Shown piece after piece: positions 23,166-35,324 of a stretch of DNA of 64,000 bases (positions within the stretch are counted from its first letter, which is position 1; the number at the start of each line of letters is the position of its first letter). The stretch spans positions 29,401-93,400 of the forward strand of contig JAPXFQ010001942.1 in NCBI GenBank assembly GCA_028564705.1, read 5' to 3'. Under the pieces are notes generated by a model. That model saw nothing but the letters and a program-made list of their open reading frames with translations, made no database searches and was not told the origin of the DNA. This DNA is from Apricaphanius iberus. Lineage: Eukaryota > Chordata > Actinopteri > Cyprinodontiformes > Aphaniidae. A program made the translations under genes and the position numbers.

Positions 23166-25049
23166 GAGAGGAGGCATTCTGAGGCGACAGCGAAGGTAAC
23201 AAACAAATTGAGGCTCTAACCGATCAGACTTAAACACTATGTGCAGTGTTGGTGAAAATAAGACATGATGGCTTGAAATCATTTTATTTAGTTTTGGGTT
23301 ATGTTGAGCAAGTGCTATATTAAAATACTTTTATCAGCTTAATTCTGGTCATTATTTAAAAGGCACTGTTAAGTTAAATTTCTGAGTGTTTTTGACATTA
23401 CAAACGGCTAGAATGTATCATGAAAAATATAATAAATACAATTTTCTATTGGTCAGAAATCTCCTGTATATTGGTTCATTTTCTCTTGTATAATCATGTT
23501 GAAATCAAGGTATTAAAATGAGCACCTATTTGCACTGTGTCTGCTTTTATTCTCGAGGTTAAAATCCACCTTCCTTCTCCACGGTGCTTTGACATGAATT
23601 CAACCAGTTGGGGTTTTGAGTACAATGTCGACACAATTCAGCTCAAGTGACAGAATCCTATTTTTTCTTTGATAATGGTTACCCGTCGAGTTTAATAAGA
23701 TATGAGACTACATTGTTACATTTAGAACATTTTTAAATTAATCTTTCCTGATACAAGCTTTTTTTTTTATTACATGTCACCTAAATGTCATTAAAATGCA
23801 ATTTAACTGAAAATTTGGACTCTTCTGTTCTGGGAAATTTTTAGCTGTGATCTTTCTTATATACAGTATGTGGTAGAAAGGTCTCATGTGACTCTGTGTT
23901 TGTAGGAAACTAAATACATTTTCAGATTCAGACAAACCCTCAACTGGAAACAACTGGCAGTAAATGATTTAAGTGTATTTCTAAATTCTCAAGTCGGAGT
24001 TAATATCAATCTTGCTTGTCAGCCCCTCCAACTCAACGAGGTGTTGAGTCGACGTTGTGTTTTGCGGTCAGTTTTGTGACATCAAATAAAACAAGTTCTT
24101 GTGATTTTCTAAGCACCGTAGCTCTGGGAAAATTATCCCTGCTGTCTTTAGAATGGGGGAATTTTTTTCCCTGAATGGGGGGAAATGATGCAGTCTCTAC
24201 TGATGTAACTTTAGAATAATAAGAGAGAGAAAAAAGAGCAACAAACTTAATGGTCTCTTGTGAATGTGTTCCCAGTTAATATCCACTAAAGCTAGAATAC
24301 AAATGTTTTCCAGCTGGGTTGTTTTAAGTAGCTCAAAATGACAGCTCATGTGAGTAGAGGTTATCCTTTATAGCATTTGCACAAACTCACTGTGATAGGG
24401 CAAAAGTCAACTTCAGAGAAAGGAACTAAAAATATCCCAACTATTCATTTAAGAATTTTGTGATGTGAGTTTCTGAGCTTAAGAATTGTTCTTCCGTAGC
24501 AGCAGCCAATAAAACTCTCCTCTTCATAAACCAGAGATTACATTTTCTCAGACACTGAAGATATTGTTCAATAGGACATGTAGATGAATGTCGGTTTTTT
24601 TCTTTTTTTTTCTATTTTCAGAATAATCCAATTTGATTAATGTCCAAGCAGGTTGGTTTAAATTGCTTTCTTTTTTATCTGTATATCTGTTATGTTTCCA
24701 TATGACAGTCACTGAACATAAAACTCAGTTCTATTAGGTTCCCATGGGTCGCCAGTCCGATTCATTAACCATGCCAAACCAAATCCAGTCAGATAAGCTC
24801 CCTGCTAAGAAGGTAAAACAGTGTACAACCCACTTGAGTAAATTCTACTTGATCAGTTTTTGCATTATCTCAATTAAACATACACTTCCTCTGTCTGGAT
24901 ACACCTAACAGATAACGTGTCACCAATTGTTTGACATTTGGACCGTTTTACATGTTGTGTGTTTGTAGTGTTTGTTCTTTTTGTTCTCGAGTGTTTTGAG
25001 GTATGACAAAATGGACCAGTAAAATTTTTTTTATTTTTTATGAATCCAC
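23166..25049. other. Intergenic DNA downstream of slitrk4
   Basis: A/T-rich sequence without a recognisable gene. It may include the distal part of the slitrk4 3' UTR if the poly(A) signal at 23431 is used. Confidence 0.4.
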
Positions 25050-25052
25050 TAT

Positions 25053-25079
25053 GTATATATATATATATATATAATAATA

Positions 25080-25142
<63 letters not shown>
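25053..25142. repeat. Compound (TA)n-(GA)n microsatellite
   Basis: TA dinucleotides, interrupted at about 25073-25088, run into a GA tract at 25123-25142. Confidence 0.95.
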
Positions 25143-25349
25143 TTTTTTTTTTTGTGAGCTGATTTCTAAAGCGCTGACACGATTACCTGGTTGATGGTTT
25201 CATTGCACATCTTTTCTGCATACATGAATGTTGTAGTTTGAGTCTTTCTGGAATATTGATTATGCTTATGGTGATGTGGGTTGGTGATAGGTGCGCCGCA
25301 GGCATGCTGTGGTGGGGGTTGGTCCGCGGCGTCTCTGATTGTTCCTACA

Positions 25350-26225
25350 GAGTCTGGCTGCAGACCTCTTCTCTCAGAACCCTTCCTTGCAGACCTGCAC
25401 TGTGAGGTTCACCTCTGCTGTCAGGACCGCAAGTTTATTCAAAGCCTTTCAAAATAAAAGCGGACATACTGGAAGTATGTATTTGTCGTTCCCCATGTGA
25501 ATATGCTTTATTTCTTGGGGCCTTATTTTATGCATACAATGTAAAAGCAAGTATACCAGAAGTAGGGTATGTATTGGAGGCATTAATTAAATATTAATTA
25601 TTTTGTAGTTGAGTGGTAACACTGTCTGCCTCCCAATCCAGGTGACCTGAGTTTGAGGCCAGCACCAGGCATGGTCTCAGGGCCAGTACATGTTTTCTGT
25701 GTGAGCACACTTTAGTTCTTGGGACATTAATTTGTGCCTATGGATGTTAGACCTGCACTATTAAAAAAAATCCACTTCCGTTTTTTTATATGGTGGCGAT
25801 AAAACTAATTCATCAATAATGGTGGGGAAATGTCCCCGGTTTCAACAACGGTTATGTTCATAGCCTACTTTCCTGCAGGCACCACAGAAAATAGCCGTGT
25901 AATAAAACACAGACTGATGACTTGACCGGGGTTCAAACCACATCTTACCAGGTGCCAGTCATGTATGTTAACCACTCTGCCAAAGCAGCACTTTGATTCC
26001 TAGCAGCAACCAGGCAGTATTATCAAGCTGACAGGACCCCCCCAGACGGTCACACAGTTTGATAAACCGAGGGTACGGCACCTGACCCCTGCCGGGCCCA
26101 TAGGAAACGATAAATACGCACTCATGGTACATTTTGAATAAACTTGCGGTCCTGACAGCAGAGGGAACCTCATGGTGCAGGTCTGCAAGGAAGGGTCCTG
26201 AGAGAAGAGGTCTGCAGCCAGACTC
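25350..26225. mobile_element. 876-bp inverted-repeat element with tRNA-like boxes
   Basis: Arms of about 94 bases at 25350-25443 and 26133-26225 are nearly perfect inverted copies, starting GAGTCTGGCTGCAGACC. Weaker symmetry continues inward (AGTATGTATTTGTCG versus AGTGCGTATTTATCG). Each half also holds tRNA promoter-like boxes pointing to the centre: A-box TAGTTGAGTGG at 25606-25616 with a B-box-like GTTTGAGGCC at 25651-25660, and on the minus strand TGGCAGAGTGG (25971-25981) with GGTTTGAACCC (25929-25939). A 9-base direct repeat, TGATTGTTC, lies just outside both arms (25336-25344 and 26230-26238). Either a DNA transposon with long terminal repeats or a head-to-head pair of SINE-like units would fit. 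Confidence 0.7.
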
Positions 26226-26508
26226 CTCTTGATTGTTCAACTGTTTGGTGTGTTCATTGCTTGGTCAGTTTCTCGCTGGGTCTGATTCATTTTGGTTAGA
26301 TGTTTGGTCTTGGTGCTCTGCGGTGCACAGGATTGAGATTCGGGTGTTGGTTGGCCTTGGTTTGGGGATGTTTTCTTTCCACTGTGTCTTGGTGGGTTAG
26401 GGTTAGAGTGTGCCGGCTGACAACAGCTTGGCTGCAGCAAGGGAGAACGTGTTAGTTGATCTTTGGTTGGACCACAATATTTAAAATGAACCCACAGCAA
26501 TTTCTAAC
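26226..26508. other. Intergenic DNA, no gene seen
   Basis: Short T/G-rich sequence between two repeats; no recognisable feature. Confidence 0.4.
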
Positions 26509-26565
26509 AAAGGTTACATTACAGCAAAAGCTGTAAAGGTTACATTACAGCAAAAGCTGTAATGT
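26509..26565. repeat. 26-bp tandem duplication ending in a hairpin
   Basis: Two identical 26-base units (26509-26534 and 26535-26560) begin AAAGGTTACATTACAGC. The second unit and following bases form a hairpin with stem ACATTACAGC and loop AAAA. Confidence 0.85.
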
Positions 26566-29500
26566 TCCACTTGTGAAAGTAAATCTGTTGGGTTTCTACT
26601 TAGCACTCCTACATCCTTTCTGAGTGCCACCCTCAATTTTGGGTGAGATTTACACGTCATTCAAATACTTGAATTCCAAAAAAAGAAACATGCACTGTAA
26701 TTAAGTAGATGGGTAGAAAATTATATTTATACCAATTTGATCTTGACAACAGCAAGGATCATTTTACTTTGTACAAAACAGGCATTAAAAAAGGTAATAG
26801 TGGGAACTGACCTGAACCTGCACCACACAAATGTATTCTTCTGCTCATATAATGACAGATTTCATACATCGTAGTAACCATGCTATGCAAATGGTAAAAG
26901 TCTGTAAAACTGTGTTAACATAAACTTTCATTAGATTGTGGTTGCTGCTTTAACTCTATTCTGTGCTGAATCCTGCTAGATAATAGTTTGTTCTCTGGAA
27001 AATACTAACGTGGTTTAACACAATGTGAAGATATTAAAATGGGTCTGTTAAACAATTCAACGTTAATATTAATATTCGACTGTGCCCTGTTTCTTGCTGT
27101 ATAACGCTAGACTTTTGTTTTTACAAAACTATAAGAAGAAAATCTTTTTTTTCTTTCTTTTCTCCTTTGTCAAACCTTTTTTGTCCTTTCCACAGCAGCT
27201 GCTCTCGTCCCGCCACCAGAGCGCCACCTGTTTTTAGGCGTTTATCAAACTTTCATGCCTTTTTAGGATTAAAAGGTCCTATTTCTCTCTTTCTGTGGTA
27301 ATCCAACCTTTTGGGTTTGTGAAATACCCAGTAGCAGAAAGTATGACTCATACCACACACCATAAAATTGTCCTCATTAATAATTAATACCCTTGGCAGT
27401 TATGAACTAAAAAAAGGCATGTGGGGAGTTGGGTGAGGGAATCTGATCCGTCCGCCCCATCTGAACTTTTGTCGGATGTTTTCCTTCCCTTCTGTCAAAT
27501 TCTTGTTCACATTACACTGTCAGAGAAGAGTTCATTTATCCAGAAATGCAGGGGAAAAAACAGTAAGGTAGGTTATGTGGCTGGCAGAAAGGGCCTGTAT
27601 GCAGTCCAGCATTTTGCTGCAGTGACTTGGTTTCTATGTGGGGCCTCTTCTGAGATCAAGGTGGACTTACAGACCATTCAAAGGCAAAGAAATGATTTTC
27701 TCCCTAATCTAACTCATCACACAAGAGTAAAAAAAAAAAAAAAACGTACAATGGTCTCATGGGTTTGTTCTTTCTATTTGTTTCCCTCTCCTTTCTCTCC
27801 CCTTCTCATCCCACCTGCTTCAGAGGCGGTTATGTAATCATGTGCTGAGTGTTTACTGTAAAAAAAAAAAAATAATAATCTGCCTGTTATGGCCCAAAAA
27901 CATATTGGTTTCCTAAAGAGCCTTTATAATGGCATCATGACTGATTGGAAACCTATAATTGGGGACCAACCGATGGAGCCCTGCTAGAATGGGCCTTTAT
28001 TCTTACGGGAGGTATGGAATCGGCCACTAGGGGCGCTGTGCACTTGGCATATGGCAGTGAGCAGCTTCGGCTGCAAAGCATTTGACCTAATAAGGCAAAC
28101 GGATTTGAACTGTTTTGGTGACGTCTCTCTCTCTCTCTGTCTCCCTCTCTCTTATTTTTTTTTTCTTCCAGAAAATGTAAAATATTTTTTTAATGGGAAT
28201 TGTTTTCTAAAAAAAGCTCCTTTTCATTTCCAGGCATTAATAGTAAACAAGAAAATACATGTGATCAGTGCTGTCATAAAAAGAACTGTCAGGTGGTGTG
28301 TTTCTTCATATTTGCATTGGTTTTCCAGGTTCTTTCATACCAACATGTTTTTAACACAAATCATATATCTGGTTCCCACCATTTTCCATTCAAAGTTTCA
28401 TTCTTTCACACTCAGGTTTCCAGAGATTATTTTAAAAACATGTTGAATATCTGGTTATGAAACACCACCCTTAGTTGATATATGTTCAACTATTTTTTTA
28501 CCGATCCGGTTAAAAGCGATTTCAAAGCTTTTTCCACATTAAACCAACTTAGATCAGCTCTACTTTACAATCTATAATACATAGACCTGTCGAATTTGGA
28601 TGGGGTTATACAACAATAAGGATAGGTTATTTAAACGGTGACCTGTAATTTGAATTTTCTGTTTGAAAAAACAAAGAGAGCCTCAATGATTCGTTTGACA
28701 TCTAAACTGGATGCAGTCTAGGAACCAGCAGTCCACGTTAAAAAGTGTCGAGACATTTTTTTGTTTTTATGGCTGCCTATTTTTGCAGGCTTTCTGTCAC
28801 TAATTTAAGAGCAAAGCATTCAAGAAGTTGGACAAAAACATAAAGTTTGATTAGGTAAAAAGCATCAGGTACATGAATATAAATTAAACATACAAACGAT
28901 GCCAGTCTTTAGATCAGGGGTTTTTCAAAGTACAGTGTACATTTCTCACCATGGTAACAACTTATTATTGCCCATGACTGCATATTAAGAATGATGAAAA
29001 TAAGGAAGTTGTATACTTTGCTTTCCAAAAGGCAAACACGCTTGACAATGGTTCAAATGCATACAGTCGGTTAAAAATCTGACTTCTTTGTCTGTTTTAC
29101 CAAAATACTGCCTATTTAGCTCAGTTGAAAAGATGACAGAAAACAAAGAAAAAAACACTAGGCCTATAATTATGCTGGGGGTGTAGAGAAAAAGCAAAAT
29201 GACTTTGTAGCCTTGGATGCTGGCACACATAGCAAAAAATGTAGATACTGTACATGGAATGAGTCTGGAAACTCAAACCACTTTCCATACTTATCCAAAC
29301 AGTTTAATCAAATTCTCTACTCATCCAGACTTTCTGAGTCTACACTGGCTGTAGAAAGCAGGGAATAATCATATTCCACACATTAGAAAAAAGCGTAATA
29401 ACCACCATGTGTCTCTTTTATTTTCACCTAACAGGAACGGTTCTGCCTGTTCTTATAAAAGTCTGCTTACCTTCGCACTTAGTTGTCTGTAATATGTCTA

Positions 29501-29999
29501 GAAAAGTATTGTAACGAGGTGGTAGAACGATATTTTTGATCAATATGATGAAACATATTAAGAAAAGAAGGAAAAAGACGAATCAGTCAACGTCTCCATG
29601 TTGTCTAGAGTTTATTTCTAACTCGGCAATGCCATTTCAAGACTGAGCTACTGTTTATGTTTTATTTTTTTCTTTCCAAGATACACTATTTCCTCTATTT
29701 TTTTCTTAATAATAAAAAAAGTAGGAATAAAACCTAACCATGAGGAAATAAACAAATCGTGTTGGAATCTTTTTGCTGGGGTGAAAATGGTGTCTGCATT
29801 CTCAGATGATCTCAGCATGCTGTCCCCTACTTTCAGGTTCAATCTGACATTTACAGTTTACATCCGTTCATCAGGACGTACATTTCTTTTTCGTTTTGGG
29901 CTTTGAACGATTATTGTGAACCATTCGACTCCCAATATAAATTCTTGATATGAATTTATAAGAAACAACACTATTTGACTTTTTAAGAGACTTTATCTA
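26566..29999. other. Intergenic desert, no gene seen
   Basis: Mostly A/T-rich unique sequence with poly-A runs near 27728-27744 and 27860-27872 and a CT tract at 28123-28151. Open frames up to 138 codons are present but lack any recognisable domain, signal peptide with plausible continuation, or splice context. Confidence 0.4.
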
Positions 30000-30260
30000 A
30001 TTCCTGTCGGATCAAAATGTACAAAAAGGTTCAGATTTTTACATACACCCCTGCTAATGTTTGACTAAATATCCCTCAGAGGGTTGCACCTCAATTACAA
30101 ACTTTTTATAGCCATTCATACACTTCTGATTTAATTCTGGCTGGCTAATTGACCTATCTTCCTAACAGAAATCATAGTGCTCTTGAATTTGGGGCTTCGT
30201 TCTTGGTTGGTGCCTAACTTCACCATGCACCAATTGTTGGGTGTTCATACTTGGACTCTC
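30000..30260. mobile_element. Tc1-like terminal-region remnant
   Basis: The sequence AGGTTCAGATTTTTACATACACC at 30028-30050 resembles the terminal repeats of fish Tc1-like elements. The following bases keep the general composition of that family. No transposase motif or partner terminus is visible, so this is a partial and tentative call. Confidence 0.35.
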
Positions 30261-32019
30261 TTCCCTTCTCAAACATACCTCAAAACGTATTTAGGAATGG
30301 TAAAAGCTGGTTAAAACTTGGTTCCCCACAGGCTCTAACCTCAGCCCTGTAGAAAATGTGTGAATATGATTATCTGTGTAAGGAAACCAAACATTTAACA
30401 TGAATTCAAAATATTTTGACAAAGACAAAATATCCAGGCAAAATGTTGACGTTCTAGATTGGTTAGTCTAAAAAACATTTAACCAGATACTAAAGAGGGT
30501 TTAAGAAATAACTGATCCTGGTTGGATATAGTTTGGATTTAGTGTGGTTTAGAGAATATCCATGAAAACTGTCAGCTTCTCCACCTAATTTTTGCTTTCA
30601 AAAACGCACCGCCGATGTATTCCATAATTTCACCCCCCCACCCCCACAAAAAAGGGATGACTCAAATAAATCTGAACATTTATCAGCAATATTCCCATAA
30701 TGCATGTGTCTAAAACTCTAATTTGAACTGCACCTGACTGTACTTATTTTAGAGGACAGAATTTCTAAAAATGGAAGACACGTTTTTTTTTTCTGTAATG
30801 TGGAACATTTTTAATCAGATGTGCTGTTTATCTTCTGAATGTTTGGGTTTCAATTAGTGGCTCAAATTAATGACAATTTTATTTGGACAGCACATTTTAA
30901 GCAAAGAAGCCAATTCACTGTGCTTTAGGTTGTCGTCAACCGATGGGTTTCTCTCAGATAAAGTTATAACATGAGTTCTTTCATTAAAAGGGAGATTGGA
31001 AAATCTATCAATCAAAATCCATATGATGGGTTTAGTTGGATATAGGAAATTGTCATCTGGAAAGAAATGATTAATGTTTTTCATAATCATCTTATCACCA
31101 AATGGTTTTTAATTGGTGGGATGAAGTTTGTTCAGAATTTCTTATGTACCTGTTATTTCTTCGGTAGGAATGTTGTCTACCGTCTTACCTTGTCCTGTAC
31201 CTGGTATATAGCTGTACTCTCTCTTGTCACTGACTGTGGAAATCTGCTGAGACTAAAAATATCCATAAAGGTCCATTTGCTTTGAGGTACCGAATAGATT
31301 TCACAGCTTCTAATGATTAACAAAAATGTTTGAGCTTAATATTGCTGATGATTCTTAACTCATTCGAAATTTTCCATTTCATATCCTCTTTAAATCAGAC
31401 TTCCACATTTGATGCTTTTAAAGGTATGGCACATCAAATACGTAGTATTTAACTGATTAAATGAATGTTTACTGTTCAGAATAAGCGCTGTATTTTAATA
31501 GCAAATACAATATTTTTGTCATCCTGCATTTTGTTCAAGTGTTTTAAAATCCATAATTCCAGCATTTTTCTCCTTGGTTGGCCATCTGAGAGGTCAAACT
31601 TGACCTATCATGAAAGGTCTAAATACATGTACTCTCTGAATAATATTCTGCACAGAACGTTTTATATCAATTCCCTGTTTTTTTCTTGTCTTCCATATTT
31701 TTCACAATGCAGTAGGTCTTTTGTTATTATGTTTTTAAAGATTTTAGGATTTTTTGATGTTCTATTTAGGTGTCTTTTTAAGTATTTCTTAGTTCAGTTA
31801 AAATTCTGCTACCTGTTTGGAAATTATCCTCAATGTGTATCTGGCTGTCAATTTTGTATATCTATAATTCAAGTCTGCATTGCCTTAATTTGTTTACCTC
31901 ATCACCATCAAAAAAGGTATTTCATAGCCAGTCAAAATGTTTTTTTTTTGTGGAAAAAGGCTTCAACTGTAAGCGCCTCTTTGGTTGTGTGTTGTTAAGA
32001 TTAGATGAGGAAAATTCTT
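30261..32019. other. Intergenic desert, no gene seen
   Basis: A/T-rich DNA. The 177-codon open frame around 31465-31998 reads as low-complexity F/C/L/I-rich peptide typical of T-rich non-coding sequence. Confidence 0.4.
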
Positions 32020-32560
32020 AAACATATACAGTGAGTAACAAGAGTATTCATATCTGTTGCACGTCTTCACTTTGTTTCAATTTGTAATATTTCATTGTAC
32101 TGAAATGGGAATCTAAGTCATTAGATGAATACAATGTCCCGAATACGTGTAATTCAGAAAGAAAATGATGTATGGTTTTTAATATATGAAATCGGGCTCA
32201 ATCAGATTGATTAGATATTGTCTGTGAAGACGGTTAACACATAGATGGATATGTTTTGATTTGAACTATTCTAATGTATTGTGGTTTATGTTTGGAGACG
32301 CTGTCCAGCTGGAAGGTCAAACTCAACCCCCAGTCTAAATATGGAGCTTTGAATCTCTTGTGGCTTTCTTTCAACCATGGTTTTATTCCACTACACATTT
32401 TTAGTCTTGTCAACCAGATTATCCAACATGAGCTTTGGAACTCTGCAGCTCCTCTAAAGTTACCAAGTCTTGATAAATGCACTTTGTCCTACTTGTCAGT
32501 GTCGGTGGACAACTATGTCCTACTCATTCTACTGTAGGGTGATGGACTAAACAGTGCTCT
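32020..32560 (-). mobile_element. Tc1-like transposon remnant
   Basis: It starts with ACAGTGAGTAACAAGAGTATTCATA, close to a Tc1-type terminus. Then come the complement-strand transposase words GTCCAGCTGGAAGGT and CCCCCAGTCT (32305-32335), GCAGCTCCTCTAAAGTTACC (32444-32463) and TGTCAGTGTCGGTGGACA. These appear in the order found in antisense Tc1 transposase DNA. The reading frame is destroyed. Confidence 0.6.
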
Positions 32561-32734
32561 GCTTTTTTTTTTCTTTTGTACTTTTATCCAAAATTAAATA
32601 CCTTCCTTTACTCCCTCCAGTTGAAATTTACAATGCATTTGGTGCTGGTTTATAATATGCAAATATTTCTGTCAGACACTGCAAGTATGAAAAATCTAAA
32701 TCTGGCTTTTCTTGGTTGATCAGACATTAGAGAA

Positions 32735-32960
32735 AAAGGATCTAAATGTAAATATCTGTCAACAGTTTGTACAAATTAACAAATATTTATTAGTTTATTT
32801 GGACATAAATTGCGGTGTTCCTCAAGGCTCAGTTTTAGGTCCCACGATATTCATACTATACTTAAATTCTTAAAGATACAGAATTATACATTAATTGCAG
32901 GTGATAACAGTATTAGTTTTGCTCTGGGGACAGTTCACAACAGCTGTCAGAGACAATAAC
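32735..32960 (+). pseudogene. LINE reverse-transcriptase fragment
   Basis: Reading the plus strand in the frame with CAG at 32762 gives a peptide starting QFVQINKYL and containing NCGVPQGSVLGP, a classic non-LTR reverse-transcriptase motif B. It then continues TIFILYLNS and stops. After a frameshift the next segment gives TLIAGDNSISFALG, matching the region where the catalytic ADD normally stands, here mutated to AGDN. Only about 70 codons survive. The clade is uncertain (Rex/CR1-like or related). It is a dead fragment isolated from other LINE parts. Confidence 0.7.
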
Positions 32961-34149
32961 ATCATAATGTGTAATTTGATCGAGAGGTTTGAAAATAATA
33001 CATTTTATTCAAAGCAATGATATATAATCTGGAAAACCAAAAAAGAGGATAACATACAAATAATGAGAAGTAGTGAAATCCATTGAATAGGTATGTGAAT
33101 GCAAATTTCTTGGTTTTATGTTGTAACATAAAACCTACTGGCCATCTCACGTTATAAACACAAAAAGAGGATTAGGAGAAACTCCTACAAAAGCACTTTA
33201 CCATCTCTTTGAAGGGCTTCTCTCTTCTGTGCGTGGATGTCTGGAGAATCTGTTTCTCATATGCTGAATCCTAATGACGACACTGAGTCTCGTTGACGGG
33301 GGCTTTTGTCCTTGATGCGGCCATTTAACAGCAGCGATGGTGCTGCAAATTACTCTGTGAATTTATTTAAAGGGTAAACTAAATATAAGAATTCCTCTCT
33401 GCCAGTGTCTTTTTTTTTAAAAGTTGACAAACCTGTGAGTTTAAAACTGTGTAATCAGTGAAATGCGAATGCAGGAAATAGCTTCCTACTTCACATTAGA
33501 AGAAACCATCACAGCCGTTGAAATGAAGATTTTCACGTGTCTGGTTCTGATTTGTATGGAAGTCAAGTCATGATGTAAAATGATTCAAACTAGTGCATAA
33601 CACATTTTCTGGAGAACATCAGCACAATGACACTTTTTAAAGTCTTCCATTTCCTTCTCCCTCTGCCTTTGGTTTAACAAAGCTCTCTTGGCTTCTCTGT
33701 ACCCTTCCTCCAGGGCCTCTTTTAGCTCCGTGTCGACTCCATTAATTTAATTTCATTTTTCATTCTAGTTCTGCCCTGTAAATGAGATTGCCTTGGAGGT
33801 TTGTGAAGGACAATGAGATTGTGACCAAAGGGAGATATTCACCTGCTTAAAAAGTGACACCTTCTATGGCCAAATTATTGAGCGAAGCCGACATTTCTTT
33901 AGTGGGGATAATTCCATTCAGTCACCAGACCGTTTCTGAGGTCTACTCTTTTTCTGTTCTCATTTTAAACAGTGAAATTCCAGGGGGAAAAAACATTTAA
34001 AAATCTGTGATTTAGGATTCTAAAGATACATTTTCCTTTTCATTTATTTCTGTCAAAAATCTAAGGACACCATGTTGATGCTTTTGTCAGATTGAATTCA
34101 TGCTGCATTCCTTTGTACTGACTTTCAATCTATTACACTAGTTTTTTTT
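32961..34149. other. Intergenic DNA, possible conserved non-coding stretch
   Basis: No gene is seen. The part at 33640-33920 is less A/T-biased and holds homeodomain-like ATTAATTTAAT and Sox-like words. It could be an enhancer, but only comparison with other fishes could show that. Confidence 0.3.
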
Positions 34150-34153
34150 TTAA

Positions 34154-34689
34154 AGGCAGGGTTTACAATTGTGGGCGCGCTCCTCAACAGGGCGTTATTG
34201 CAAAATAAAAAGTCCCACCCCTTGCTTCATGCACTCCCCCTAAGCCACGCGTCAATAACACAGGTACACGCGCAGCCAGCATGGTCTGGTTGGGTCTACG
34301 CCACAGTCAACAACTCGCAGGACACAAGCCATTTCAACCAAAGTCACAAAATATAACGTGATGTTACCTGTCCAGGAGAAAATCAGCAACCAACGCATCG
34401 GTTAGCAAGCCTTTAGCTTGCTTGAGTTGACGCCATCGTGTAAATGCAGCAGCTCCGATGCAGATTCGGCTTTTGGCACACTCTTCGTCGGCTTTTTCTT
34501 TCTCGTTGCCATTTCCACAACAGCTTTGTGTTTTTGAGTCACTTTGGGAGGCTAATCTGCACTAACTTCGAACTAAATGCTTCACCAAACAAAGACTTCT
34601 TATTTTGGACGGACCGTGGAAGTTGGTTGGATGAGGTTTTCCCAGGGTTTAAAAAAAAGTGTTTTAAAATGAAATCGTATACCCTGCCT
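34154..34689. mobile_element. TTAA-target non-autonomous DNA transposon
   Basis: The terminal inverted repeats AGGCAGGGTTTAC (from 34154) and GTATACCCTGCCT (to 34689) differ at one of 13 positions. Both are flanked by TTAA (34150-34153 and 34690-34693), the target duplication of the piggyBac and Kolobok superfamilies. The 536-base interior has no transposase. Which superfamily it belongs to cannot be settled here. Confidence 0.8.
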
Positions 34690-34894
34690 TTAAACTTCGC
34701 TTTTTTCAACAAATAACTTTTCTGGAAGCAGCTTTATCTCTCAGATTTAGTTTGGGTTAGCTTGGATGCTTTAACATTTCTGTGTAGTCTCATCGCTCTT
34801 GGTTTCCTTGATGGTTTTAAAATGGTCTCTTATCAAAGAAAGCTTGTAGGAAAAAAGAAAATACATCTTCAGTTTTGTGGAATGCTAAGTGTAG

Positions 34895-35120
34895 TTTAAA
34901 ATTAGGTCTACAGGAGAGAATCATGGGGGCTAACCTTCCCTCCATCCTGGGCTTGTACAGGTCTATTGGGTCAGGAAAAATGCCCTGCAGACCCCTTACA
35001 TGCTGGACACTTATTGTTAAGTGCTACAGAGTTGTTGGAAACACTATTTTCCCCCAGGCTGTCTCTCTGATGAACTCAATGAACACCTTACAGCCCCCTG
35101 TGAACAATAGCTACAGGTAG
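34895..35120 (+). pseudogene. LINE C-terminal fragment
   Basis: The plus-strand frame reads ANLPSILGLYRSIGSG, then CRPLTCWTLI, then FPQAVSLMNSMNTL. This resembles the last part of a fish non-LTR retrotransposon protein, where I recall a conserved LPS..DLY, a downstream LP.GRRYR and a FFPQA..LMN block. The middle block is degraded (KCYRVVGNTIFPQ). No endonuclease or reverse transcriptase part is attached. Confidence 0.45.
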
Positions 35121-35324
35121 AGGAACTACTGTTGACAACAAATTCAAAAAAATCTGAACTAACCTTATATGTGGTGAATAGAGGAAGAGCTAATCAGCTT
35201 TGCAGCTTATGAATGTGATATAGGGAAGGCAGATGGTCAGGTTATGTAAGGTAAAAGTGGAGTAGTGGTCACAAACATTATTTCTTGCCATTAGCACACA
35301 TTGTTAACATACGGATGATGATTA

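Noticed and set aside
25606..25983. Functional tRNA genes
   Set aside because: Promoter-like boxes are present but no complete cloverleaf with acceptor and anticodon arms could be built; SINE origin fits better.
27421..27837. 138-codon open frame
   Set aside because: It starts and continues through poly-A and unique DNA without any recognisable motif.
31465..31998. 177-codon open frame
   Set aside because: F/C/L/I-rich peptide from T-rich DNA; no domain, splice context or repeat relationship supports a gene.
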